DNA from: Mesorhizobium loti
Lineage (GTDB): Bacteria > Pseudomonadota > Alphaproteobacteria > Rhizobiales > Rhizobiaceae
Assembly: GCF_003148495.1 (NCBI RefSeq)
Contig: NZ_QGGH01000003.1
Location: forward strand, 496,001 to 560,000
Length of the DNA stretch: 64,000 nucleotides
Reading direction: 5' to 3'
A model generated the notes under the pieces. That model was given only the letters and a program-made list of their open reading frames with translations. It ran no database searches and was not told where the DNA came from. The translations under genes were made by a program, and so were the position numbers. This document shows positions 43,484 to 50,970 of this stretch, one piece after another. Numbering within the stretch: the stretch's first letter is position 1; the number at the start of each line of letters is the position of its first letter.

Positions 43484-44572
43484 ATGGCGAATGGGCTCGA
43501 TGACGTGGTAGCGGCGGAAACCGTGCTTTCCGACGTGGATGGTCTTGGCGGTCGTCTGACGATCCGAGGTCATTCGCTGCCGGAGCTGGCCGGCCGCTGG
43601 AACTATGCCCAGGTGGTGCGCCTGCTGCTCGACGGCTTCTTCGACGACCTTCCCGGCGATGCGAACCTGACCCGGGCGCTAGGCCAAGCACGTGCGGATG
43701 TGTTTGAGCGGCTTTTGCCCTCGTTGCCCCTGCTGGCATCGCTCGATGTCTACAGTGCCATGCGCGCCGGCATGGCGCTGCTGCCGGACGGCGACAGGCT
43801 GACGGACGCCTTGCTGCTGATCGCGGCGCCCGCCGTGCTGACGCCGGCCCTGCTGCGCCTGCAGCGTGGCGAGGAGCCGATCGCGCCGGACAGCCGCGCT
43901 GACCATGCCGCCGACATGTTGCGGATGCTGAGCGGCAGCGTCGCCTCACCGGCACTGGCGAGCGCGCTCGACACCTATCTGGTGACCGTCTGCGACCATG
44001 GCCTCAACGCATCGACCTTTGCCACCCGCGTGGTCGCTTCGACACTGGCCGGCCTGACATCGTCCGTGCTGGCCGGGCTTGGCGCGCTCAAGGGGCCGCT
44101 GCATGGCGGCGCGCCAGGGCCGGTGATCGAGATGCTGGATGCGATCGCGGAGCATGGCGATGCCGCCGGCTGGCTGCGCGACGAGGTCGCGCATGGCGAG
44201 CGCATCATGGGGTTCGGACATCGCATCTACCGCGTGCGCGATCCGCGCGTCGATGTGCTGAAAGCGGTCGTACGGCAACTCGGCGGCGAGGGCGAAACCG
44301 GCCGCCGGCTGGCCTTCGCGGAGACAGTGGAGCAAGCAGCGCTTGACGTGCTGCGGGTCGCCAAGCCGTCGCGCTCGCTGCAGACCAATGTCGAGTTCTA
44401 CACCGCGCTGCTGCTGGAGGCGGCGGGCTTTCCACCGTCAGCCTTCAGCAATGTCTTTGCCGCCGGGCGTGTCGCCGGCTGGATTGCGCATGCACGCGAG
44501 CAGCAGACGACCGGACGGCTGATCCGTCCGCAGTCGCGTTATGTCGGGCCGGTGCCGGACCTCGTCGCCTGA
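43484..44572 (+). CDS. Citrate synthase/methylcitrate synthase family protein
   Basis: The 362-residue product has the whole citrate-synthase fold in short form. Active-site stretches are CDHGLNASTFATRV (first His), GFGHRIYRVRDPR (second His) and TNVEFYTALLLEAAGF, where the usual catalytic Asp appears as Glu. It would condense acetyl-CoA or propionyl-CoA with oxaloacetate; which one is uncertain. I chose ATG 43484 because AAGGAG is 8 bases before it; an upstream in-frame start at 43424 runs through the presumed operator. It is divergent from the helix-turn-helix citrate-synthase gene and lies upstream of bdhA. Confidence 0.88.
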   Translation: MANGLDDVVAAETVLSDVDGLGGRLTIRGHSLPELAGRWNYAQVVRLLLDGFFDDLPGDANLTRALGQARADVFERLLPSLPLLASLDVYSAMRAGMALLPDGDRLTDALLLIAAPAVLTPALLRLQRGEEPIAPDSRADHAADMLRMLSGSVASPALASALDTYLVTVCDHGLNASTFATRVVASTLAGLTSSVLAGLGALKGPLHGGAPGPVIEMLDAIAEHGDAAGWLRDEVAHGERIMGFGHRIYRVRDPRVDVLKAVVRQLGGEGETGRRLAFAETVEQAALDVLRVAKPSRSLQTNVEFYTALLLEAAGFPPSAFSNVFAAGRVAGWIAHAREQQTTGRLIRPQSRYVGPVPDLVA

Positions 44573-44708
44573 GGCTTTTTTGTTTTGCAGGGAAGGACGG
44601 GGCGATCCAGCCGACGTCTTCCTGGGAGCGGTTGTGTGACCGTTCATGACGAAAATTTCATCTCGCCGCAAATTCTGGCCGCTGTTATTGCGTCGCATTG
44701 AGCATATA

Positions 44709-44723
44709 TGCTGCACTGCAACA
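44709..44723 (+). promoter_or_regulatory. TGC-rich motif upstream of bdhA
   Basis: TGCTGCACTGCAACA lies 36 bases before the bdhA start, overlapping an AT-rich promoter-like segment (CATATATG). It resembles GCACTGCACAAACTGC upstream of phbA/phaR, so PhaR could bind both. Confidence 0.45.
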
Positions 44724-44759
44724 TAAGCCCGCTCTTGCCGCAACCAGAGGATTCCGCCC

Positions 44760-45542
44760 TTGGCCGCCAGAAAAACCGCGATTATCACCGGCTCCACATC
44801 AGGCATTGGCTTGGCCATCGCCCAGGCGTTGGCGGCCGAAGGCCATAACGTCGTCGTCAACTCCTTCTCCGACACGGCCGCCGACCACGCCGTCGCCGAT
44901 GCGATCGCCAGGCAGCACAAGGTGAAGACTGCCTACATCAAGGCCGACATGTCGAAGCCGGCCGAATGCCGGGCGCTGATCGCCAAGGCGGCTGAGACAT
45001 TCGGGTCGGTCGATATTCTCGTCAACAATGCCGGCATCCAACATGTCGCGCCGGTGGAAGACTTCCCGATCGAGAAATGGGACGCCATCATCGCCATCAA
45101 CCTGTCGTCGGCGTTCCACACCATCGCGGCAGTGATCCCGCTGATGAAAAAGGCCGGCGGCGGCCGGATCGTCAACATCGCCTCGGCACACGGCCTGGTC
45201 GCGTCACCGTTCAAGTCGGCCTATGTTTCGGCCAAGCACGGCATCATGGGATTGACCAAGACGGTCGCGCTCGAGTTGGCGCGTGAAAAAATCACCTGCA
45301 ACGCCATCTGCCCGGGCTATGTGCTGACGCCGCTGGTCGAGGCGCAGATCCCCGACCAGATGAAAGCCCACAACATGGACCGCGAGACGGTCATCCGCGA
45401 GGTCATGCTGGACAAGCAGCCGACCAAGGAATTCGTCACGGTCGAGCAGATCGCGGCAGCGGCGGTATTCCTGTGTTCGGACGCGGCGGCGCAGGTCAAC
45501 GGCACGCATCTCTCGGTCGACGGTGGCTGGATCGCCGCGTGA
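44760..45542 (+). CDS. bdhA: D-beta-hydroxybutyrate dehydrogenase
   Basis: BdhA oxidises (R)-3-hydroxybutyrate released from PHB to acetoacetate with NAD+. The 260-residue short-chain dehydrogenase has TGSTSGIGLAIA (about 10-21), NNAGIQHVAPVEDFP, the catalytic Ser of NIASAHGLVASPFKSAYVSAKHG with its Tyr and Lys, and the family's long C-terminal stretch ending HLSVDGGWIAA. The start is a TTG (44760-44762) with AGAGG about 9 bases upstream; no better ATG exists nearby. A patatin gene follows after 48 bases, so the two are probably co-transcribed. Confidence 0.94.
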   Translation: MAARKTAIITGSTSGIGLAIAQALAAEGHNVVVNSFSDTAADHAVADAIARQHKVKTAYIKADMSKPAECRALIAKAAETFGSVDILVNNAGIQHVAPVEDFPIEKWDAIIAINLSSAFHTIAAVIPLMKKAGGGRIVNIASAHGLVASPFKSAYVSAKHGIMGLTKTVALELAREKITCNAICPGYVLTPLVEAQIPDQMKAHNMDRETVIREVMLDKQPTKEFVTVEQIAAAAVFLCSDAAAQVNGTHLSVDGGWIAA

Positions 45543-45590
45543 GGCGCAAAATTTATCATCTACGCAAACAGACAGATCAAGGACGACGCC

Positions 45591-46721
45591 ATGACGAAAA
45601 ACGGCAAGGCGGAGGAAACGAAGAAGATCAACGTAGCGCTTCAGGGCGGCGGCTCGCACGGGGCCTTTTCCTGGGGCGTGCTCGACCGGCTGCTGGAGGA
45701 CGGACGGCTGGAGATATCAGCGGTGTCCGGCACCAGCGCCGGCGCCATGAACGCGGTGGCGCTGGCCGACGGCTTTGTCCGCGGCGGTGTTGAAGGCGCG
45801 CGGCAAAAACTCGACGATTTCTGGCGTGCGGTGGCGGCCAAGGGCCGGTTCAGCCCGGTGCAGCGCATGCCGTGGGATGTCGCTTGGGGCAACTGGTCGA
45901 TCGAGAACACACCGGGCTATCTCTTCTTCGACACCATGTCGCGGGTGTTCTCGCCCTACGTCGCCAACCCGCTCGGCCTCAATCCGCTGCGCGACGTGGT
46001 TCAGCAGGAGATCGATTTCAAGAATGTCCGCGCCTGCAAGTCGATGGAACTGTTCATCTCGGCGACCAATGTCGAGACCGGACAGTTGCGTGTCTTTTCC
46101 GATGGCGAGATCGACCTCGACACGGTGATGGCCTCGGCCTGTCTGCCGCAGCTGTTCCGTGCCGTCGAGATCAAGGGCGTGCCCTATTGGGATGGCGGCT
46201 ATGGCGGCAACCCGGCGCTCTATCCGTTCTTCAAGACGGCGGCGACCGAGGACGTGCTTCTGGTGCAGATCAATCCAGTGGTGCGGGAGGGAACACCAAG
46301 GAGCGCCAACGAGATTCAAAACCGCATCGACGAGATCACCTTCAACGCCGGGCTGCTGCGCGAATTCCGCTCTATCGCCTTCGTCAAGGAGCTGATCGCC
46401 GCCGGCCGTCTGCCGCATGGCGAATATCGCGACATCCGCATGCATCGCATCGATGCCGATGAAGCGTTCAAGGACCTGTCGGCATCGTCCAAGGTCAATG
46501 CCGAATGGGCATTCCTGACTTATCTGCGCGATCTCGGCCGCACCGCCGCCAGCGACTGGCTGGAAGAGAATTACGACGCCGTCGGCAAGCGTCCAACGCT
46601 CGATCTCTCCGGTGAACTCGATGACGGCTTCAAGCCGGTGCGCGGTCCGGCACCCGGCCGGCGGGTCAAGGAATTTCTTGCTGCGCGGAAGAACCCCGAG
46701 GCGGAGCGCCGCCGGGCCTGA
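45591..46721 (+). CDS. Patatin-like phospholipase family protein
   Basis: The 376-residue alpha/beta hydrolase-like protein has the patatin catalytic dyad: the oxyanion loop QGGGSHGAF (about 18-26), the nucleophile Ser49 in GTSAG, and the Asp in WDGGYGGNP (near residue 200). It has no signal peptide, so it acts in the cytoplasm or on internal membranes. Patatins act on lipids. Being 48 bases downstream of bdhA, it could instead be involved with PHB granules (depolymerase or granule lipid), which is inference. The C terminus is basic and Arg-rich. AAGGACG precedes the ATG. Confidence 0.9.
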   Translation: MTKNGKAEETKKINVALQGGGSHGAFSWGVLDRLLEDGRLEISAVSGTSAGAMNAVALADGFVRGGVEGARQKLDDFWRAVAAKGRFSPVQRMPWDVAWGNWSIENTPGYLFFDTMSRVFSPYVANPLGLNPLRDVVQQEIDFKNVRACKSMELFISATNVETGQLRVFSDGEIDLDTVMASACLPQLFRAVEIKGVPYWDGGYGGNPALYPFFKTAATEDVLLVQINPVVREGTPRSANEIQNRIDEITFNAGLLREFRSIAFVKELIAAGRLPHGEYRDIRMHRIDADEAFKDLSASSKVNAEWAFLTYLRDLGRTAASDWLEENYDAVGKRPTLDLSGELDDGFKPVRGPAPGRRVKEFLAARKNPEAERRRA

Positions 46722-46723
46722 AC

Positions 46724-46749
46724 GACCAATCGATGTTCGTCGATTGGTC
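46724..46749. terminator. Hairpin between convergent patatin and tetR genes
   Basis: A perfect 10-bp stem GACCAATCGA/TCGATTGGTC (46724-46733 and 46740-46749) fills the 33-base gap. There is no strong T run, but the position suits a shared bidirectional terminator. Confidence 0.6.
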
Positions 46750-46754
46750 CGCGA

Positions 46755-47351
46755 TCATGCCTTCAAAGTCAGGTCGATCACCCTGATCAGGGCGGCGGCT
46801 GCCTGCCGCTGCCCCTGGGGATCGCTGATCCGCGCCTTCATGCCTTCCAGCCCGTCGAGCAGCATGTCGGCAAGCAGTTGCGTCGACAGGCCCCTGGCCG
46901 CCAGATCGACACCATTCCTGGCTGCTTCGCCCTCGATCGCGCCGGCGATATGTTCGCCAAGCCTGCCGCGCCAGCAGCCCACCAGATCGCCAAGGCTCGA
47001 TTTCATGTCCAGCAGTTCGGCGCCATGCGGCGAGGCAATGACCGCGCTCATCATCGAGATGAATGCCCCGTCGATGGCTTGCATCATGCGCTCGGTGAAA
47101 GTGCCATCGCCGGCCAGAGCCATCTTTGCCGCCTCGACCGAGCGCGACAGGATCATCATGGCGATGGCGCGGAAAATATCGGTCTTGTTCTTGAACAGGA
47201 GATAGAGCGCCGGGCGCGACATCTCTGCGGCGCGGGCGATGTCGTCCATGGTGGTGCGGGAGAAGCCATAGGCCAAAAACACCTTCATCGCCCCATCCAG
47301 GATACGGACGCGTTTGGGGTCGGCGGCGGCCATGTCTTCGATCTGATTCAT
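46755..47351 (-). CDS. TetR-family transcriptional regulator
   Basis: The 198-residue product has the N-terminal TetR helix-turn-helix (RILDGAMKVFLAYGFSRTTMDDIARAAEMSRPALYLLFKNKTDIFRAI) and a helical ligand-binding domain of unknown specificity. It is divergent from a molybdenum hydroxylase operon, and a 9-base-arm palindrome lies between them, so it very probably represses that operon and itself. The likely inducer is an aldehyde or N-heterocycle used by the enzyme (inference). Confidence 0.93.
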   Translation of the reverse strand: MNQIEDMAAADPKRVRILDGAMKVFLAYGFSRTTMDDIARAAEMSRPALYLLFKNKTDIFRAIAMMILSRSVEAAKMALAGDGTFTERMMQAIDGAFISMMSAVIASPHGAELLDMKSSLGDLVGCWRGRLGEHIAGAIEGEAARNGVDLAARGLSTQLLADMLLDGLEGMKARISDPQGQRQAAAALIRVIDLTLKA

Positions 47352-47378
47352 GGAACAATTCTATCCTGCAAAATCGTT

Positions 47379-47405
47379 ATTGACAAAATGACGTAATTTG
47401 TCAAT
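47379..47405. promoter_or_regulatory. Operator of the TetR regulator
   Basis: ATTGACAAA (47379-47387) and TTTGTCAAT (47397-47405) are exact inverted arms with a 9-base spacer, 28 bases upstream of tetR and 70 before the oxidoreductase genes. TTGACA inside the left arm may be the -35 element, so binding would block transcription. Confidence 0.7.
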
Positions 47406-47474
47406 CTGTATCGAGGGGAAATGACCGGTTGGCCATTTCGCCAACGGCAGTGGACGACAACAAAGGGTATCCCC

Positions 47475-47936
47475 ATGCGCCTCACCGTCGACGGACAATC
47501 ATTCGACATCGACGCCGATCCGGACATGCCGCTGCTGTGGGCGCTGCGCGATCTCATCGGCAAGACCGGGCCGAAGTTCGGTTGCGGCATCGCTGCCTGC
47601 GGCGCCTGCACGGTGCATGTCGACGGTCAGCCGGTGCGTTCCTGCTCGCTTCCCGTTGGCCAGGTCAACGGCGCTGTCACCACCATCGAAGGTATCGGTA
47701 CAGCGGGCAGACTGCATCCGGTGCAGCAGGCATGGCTGGAGGAACAGGTTGCGCAATGCGGCTACTGCCAGGCCGGCCAGATCATGAGCGCGGTGGCGCT
47801 GCTCGACGAGGTCGCCGACCCGAGCGACGCCGACATCGACAACGCCATGGGCGGCAATCTCTGCCGCTGCGGCACCTATCCCAGGATCCGCTCGGCCATC
47901 AAGAAGGCCGCGGCGCTCAAGACGGCGGGGCTCTGA
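47475..47936 (+). CDS. Isoquinoline 1-oxidoreductase-type small subunit, 2Fe-2S protein
   Basis: The 153-residue subunit carries electrons from the molybdenum site through two 2Fe-2S clusters. The N-terminal ferredoxin-like domain has C37, C42, C45 and C57 ([15 protein letters not shown]... SC); the C-terminal helical domain has C95, C98, C130 and C132 (CGYCQAGQ... CRCG). This is the xanthine-dehydrogenase family arrangement. ATG 47475 gives the standard N terminus [13 protein letters not shown]; the upstream frame crosses the promoter region. The large subunit follows after two bases. It has no export signal and would be carried out with the Tat-exported large subunit. Confidence 0.93.
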   Translation: MRLTVDGQSFDIDADPDMPLLWALRDLIGKTGPKFGCGIAACGACTVHVDGQPVRSCSLPVGQVNGAVTTIEGIGTAGRLHPVQQAWLEEQVAQCGYCQAGQIMSAVALLDEVADPSDADIDNAMGGNLCRCGTYPRIRSAIKKAAALKTAGL

Positions 47937-47938
47937 CC

Positions 47939-48793
47939 ATGGCCAGTGTCGGAAAGATCGCCCGCCGCACGTTTCTGATCGGCGCGGCTGCTGTCGCGGG
48001 CGGCGTTGCCGTCGGCTATTACTATTATCGCAAGCCGTTCCCGAATCCGCTCGAGGCCGAACTCGGCAAGGGCGAGGCGACGTTCAACCCCTATGTGAAG
48101 ATCGGCGCCGACAACACCATTACCATCGTCGCGCCGCGCGCCGAGATGGGGCAAGGCATATCGACGACGCTTGCCGTCATGGTCGCCGAAGAACTCGATG
48201 TCGGCCTCGACCGGGTCAAGGTCGAGCATGGCCCCGCCTCCTACGCCTATTACAACGCCGCGATCCTTGAAGAGGGCGGTCCGTTCGCCTTTTTCGACGA
48301 GAGCATGACCGCGCAAGCGGTGCGCTCGGGTCTTGGCGTGGTCGGCAAATTCCTTGCCCTGCAAGGCACTGGCGGCTCGGCTTCGACACGCGACGGTTTT
48401 GACAAGATGCGGCAAGCTGGTGCAGCCGCCCGACAGATGCTGATCGCCGCGGCGGCGCAAAAACTGGGTGTCGCCGCGGCCGATCTGGAAACGGCCGACG
48501 GTTCGATCCTGCACAAGCCGTCGGGCAAGTCGCTGACCTATGGCGCGGTCGCCGCGGTCGCCGCCGCGATGGCGCCGCCTGCCGAAGTCAGGCTCAAGGA
48601 CCGGGCCGACTGGAAACTGCTGGGAAAACCGCAAAAGCGCATCGACATGCTGGCCAAGGTCACCGGAGCGCCGATCTTCGGCATCGATGTCCGGCTGCCG
48701 GACATGCTCTACGGCACGGTCAAGATGAGCCCGCGCTTCTGGTCGAGGCCGGTCAAAGCGGACCTCTCCAGGGCCGAGAAAATGACTGTGTGA
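47939..48793 (+). CDS. Isoquinoline 1-oxidoreductase-type large subunit, N-terminal part (gene interrupted)
   Basis: The molybdopterin-binding large subunit of an aldehyde/isoquinoline oxidoreductase should be one chain of about 750 residues. Here the frame stops at 48793 after 284 residues. The N terminus carries a Tat signal (ARRTFLIGAAAVAGG), so the enzyme should be periplasmic. The segment includes FNPYVKIGADNTITIVAPRAEMGQG and ends KADLSRAEKMTV. The homologous sequence continues in another frame from 48790. Inserting one base near 48788 (a G, restoring ACT-GGT-GTG) rejoins them, so this is a one-base deletion or a sequencing error. It starts two bases after the small subunit. See the next entry for the second half. 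Confidence 0.85.
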   Translation: MASVGKIARRTFLIGAAAVAGGVAVGYYYYRKPFPNPLEAELGKGEATFNPYVKIGADNTITIVAPRAEMGQGISTTLAVMVAEELDVGLDRVKVEHGPASYAYYNAAILEEGGPFAFFDESMTAQAVRSGLGVVGKFLALQGTGGSASTRDGFDKMRQAGAAARQMLIAAAAQKLGVAAADLETADGSILHKPSGKSLTYGAVAAVAAAMAPPAEVRLKDRADWKLLGKPQKRIDMLAKVTGAPIFGIDVRLPDMLYGTVKMSPRFWSRPVKADLSRAEKMTV

Positions 48794-50211
48794 TCAAGAT
48801 TGTGCCGCTCGAGACAAATTACGGCCATGGCTTCGGCATCATCGCTAACAACACGTGGGCGGCGTTCAAGGCGGCCGAGGCGATCGACGCCCAGTGGTCC
48901 GATCCTGAATACCCGCTCAGCAGCGCCGCCATATCCGATGTGCTGAAGCAGGCGCTTGGCACCAAGGGCTCGGTGATGCGCGACAATGGCGATGTCGATA
49001 CCGCCTTCGCCGACGCGCCGCGCGAAAGGATCGTCGAGGCCGATTATGCGGTGCCCTATCTGGCGCATGCGACGATGGAGCCGATGAACGCAACGGCACA
49101 GCTCAGGGACGGCGTGCTCGATATCTGGTGTGGCAACCAGGCGCCGACCCTGGTGCGGCAGCTTTGCGCCAACGCGGTCGGCATCGAGCAGCACAAGATC
49201 ACCGTGCACACCACCTTCATGGGCGGCGGTTTCGGCCGGCGTGTCGAGATGGATTACGCGCTGTGCGCGGCGCTGATGGCGAAGGAGACGGGTGGGCGTC
49301 CGCTCAAGGTGACCTGGACGCGTGAAGAAGACATGCGCCACGACGCCTACCGGCCGGCCGCCATAGGCAAATTCCAGGCGCGGCTCGGTGACGACGGCAT
49401 GCCGGTCGCGCTCGACATGAAGATGGCCTCGCCATCGGTGATTGCCGGCACGCTGCGCCGGCTGTTTCCCTCGATATCGCCGCTCGGTCCCGACAAGACC
49501 ATTGTCGATGGCGCCTATGACCAGCCCTATATCATTCCGAATTATCGGGTCAGTGGTGTCGCGGCGCCGGTCTCCATCCCTGTCGGCTCCTGGCGCTCGG
49601 TCGGCAGTTCGGTCAACGGCTTCTTCCATGAGGGCTTCATGGACGAGATCGCCGTTGCCGGAAAAATCGATCCGGTCGAGATGCGCAAGAGACTGATGGC
49701 CGCCTATCCCTCGGCGGTGAAGGTGGTGGAGAAAGTCGCCGCGATGGCGAAATGGGGTGAGGCGCTGCCCGCCGGCAAGGCCAAGGGCATGGCCTTCACG
49801 CTGTCCTTCGGCAGCTGGGTCGGCGAGATCGTCCAGGTGGCGGACACGCCGGCCGGCATCCGCATCGAGAAGGTGTGGATCGCCGCCGATGTCGGCACCG
49901 CGCTCGATCCCGGCATCATCGAGGCGCAGCTGACTTCCGCCGCTATCTACGGCCTGTCGGCGGCGATGGGTCAGGAAATCACCTTCGCCGACGGCATGGT
50001 CGAACAGTCGAACTTCCATGATTTCGACGCCATGCGGATCTTCCAGTGCCCGGTCTTCGAAGTCGCCATCCTGGAGAACTTCCACAAGATGGGCGGCGTC
50101 GGCGAGGTCGGCACACCGCCGGCGGCTCCAGCACTCGCCAACGCCATCTTCGCGCTCACCGGCAAGCGCATCCGCACGCTGCCACTGTCGAAAACGGTGG
50201 CCTTCGCATGA
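48790..50211 (+). CDS. Isoquinoline 1-oxidoreductase-type large subunit, C-terminal part (gene interrupted)
   Basis: This frame continues the large subunit without loss of homologous sequence: VIKIVPLETNYGHGFGIIANNTWAAFKAAEAI directly follows the expected KMxG of the N-terminal part. It contains the molybdopterin-binding stretches MGGGFGRRVEMDYA, GSWRSVGSSVNGFFHEGFMDE and the late GVGEVGTPPAAPALANA, with the Glu of VGEVGTPP in the usual catalytic area. Whether it is translated on its own from the GTG at 48790 is doubtful, and without the Tat signal it would stay in the cytoplasm. If the frameshift is real the enzyme is probably inactive. The stop overlaps the cytochrome gene (ATGA). Confidence 0.85.
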   Translation: MIKIVPLETNYGHGFGIIANNTWAAFKAAEAIDAQWSDPEYPLSSAAISDVLKQALGTKGSVMRDNGDVDTAFADAPRERIVEADYAVPYLAHATMEPMNATAQLRDGVLDIWCGNQAPTLVRQLCANAVGIEQHKITVHTTFMGGGFGRRVEMDYALCAALMAKETGGRPLKVTWTREEDMRHDAYRPAAIGKFQARLGDDGMPVALDMKMASPSVIAGTLRRLFPSISPLGPDKTIVDGAYDQPYIIPNYRVSGVAAPVSIPVGSWRSVGSSVNGFFHEGFMDEIAVAGKIDPVEMRKRLMAAYPSAVKVVEKVAAMAKWGEALPAGKAKGMAFTLSFGSWVGEIVQVADTPAGIRIEKVWIAADVGTALDPGIIEAQLTSAAIYGLSAAMGQEITFADGMVEQSNFHDFDAMRIFQCPVFEVAILENFHKMGGVGEVGTPPAAPALANAIFALTGKRIRTLPLSKTVAFA

Positions 50212-50816
50212 AGAAGCTCCTCATCATGCTGACGCCTGCTGCCATGCTCGTTCTCGCGGCGCCGTTCGCGATCGCGCAAGAGAGCCAGACGCCGACGCCG
50301 GTGACGGTCGACGCTGCAAAAGGCCTGTCCGAATGGGACAAGATCTATGCGGTGTTCTCGCATCCGCGCTGCGCCGACTGTCATGTCGCGGACGACCGGC
50401 CGCGCTGGTCCGGTGCGCATTATGGCGGCACCCGCGTTCACGCCTTCAATGTCCAGCGCGGTGCTGACGGATCGGGCTTCGGCAATCCGGGCCTGCGCTG
50501 CACAACCTGCCATTTTTCCAGCAATTCCAATGCATTGCATGGGCCTCCCGGGGCCGATAACTGGCATCTGGCGCCAGCTGAGATGGCCTGGTTCGGCAAA
50601 TCCTCGGCCGAAATCTGCAGCCAGATCAAGGATCCCCTGCGCAATGGCAACCGCAGCTTGAAGGATATCGCGCTGCATGTTCGCGACGACAAATTGGTCG
50701 CCTGGGGCTGGGCGCCGGGGTCTGATCGTGAGCCGGCTCCGGGCTCTGCCGAAGCAACCTATCAAGCGATCGAAAATTGGATTGCGGCGGGCGCATCTTG
50801 TCCGGTGGCGCAATGA
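50208..50816 (+). CDS. Di-haem c-type cytochrome-like protein
   Basis: The 202-residue product has a signal peptide (cleavage near AIAQ, about residue 23) and two haem-binding motifs: CADCH at 55-59 and CTTCH at 98-102. It should be exported and carry electrons in the periplasm, most likely from the adjacent molybdenum hydroxylase, as cytochromes do in related periplasmic oxidoreductase clusters. The two haem sites are in the first half; the second half has a Trp-rich segment (AWGWAPGS). Start ATG 50208 overlaps the large-subunit stop by four bases, indicating translational coupling; the frame extends 5' but that part is inside the upstream gene. Confidence 0.85.
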   Translation: MKKLLIMLTPAAMLVLAAPFAIAQESQTPTPVTVDAAKGLSEWDKIYAVFSHPRCADCHVADDRPRWSGAHYGGTRVHAFNVQRGADGSGFGNPGLRCTTCHFSSNSNALHGPPGADNWHLAPAEMAWFGKSSAEICSQIKDPLRNGNRSLKDIALHVRDDKLVAWGWAPGSDREPAPGSAEATYQAIENWIAAGASCPVAQ

Positions 50817-50970
50817 TCCCGCAACTTTCGCACTATATTGCGATGCAACTTTGATGTAGAAGCGCGCTTCGCCGATCACGGCAAATTGAACACGGCCTGG
50901 CGCGCACCCATATCGGCGACGCGCCCGCGTTATGAGGACGCTGGCCGAACCCGCAGTGGAAAAAACGACG

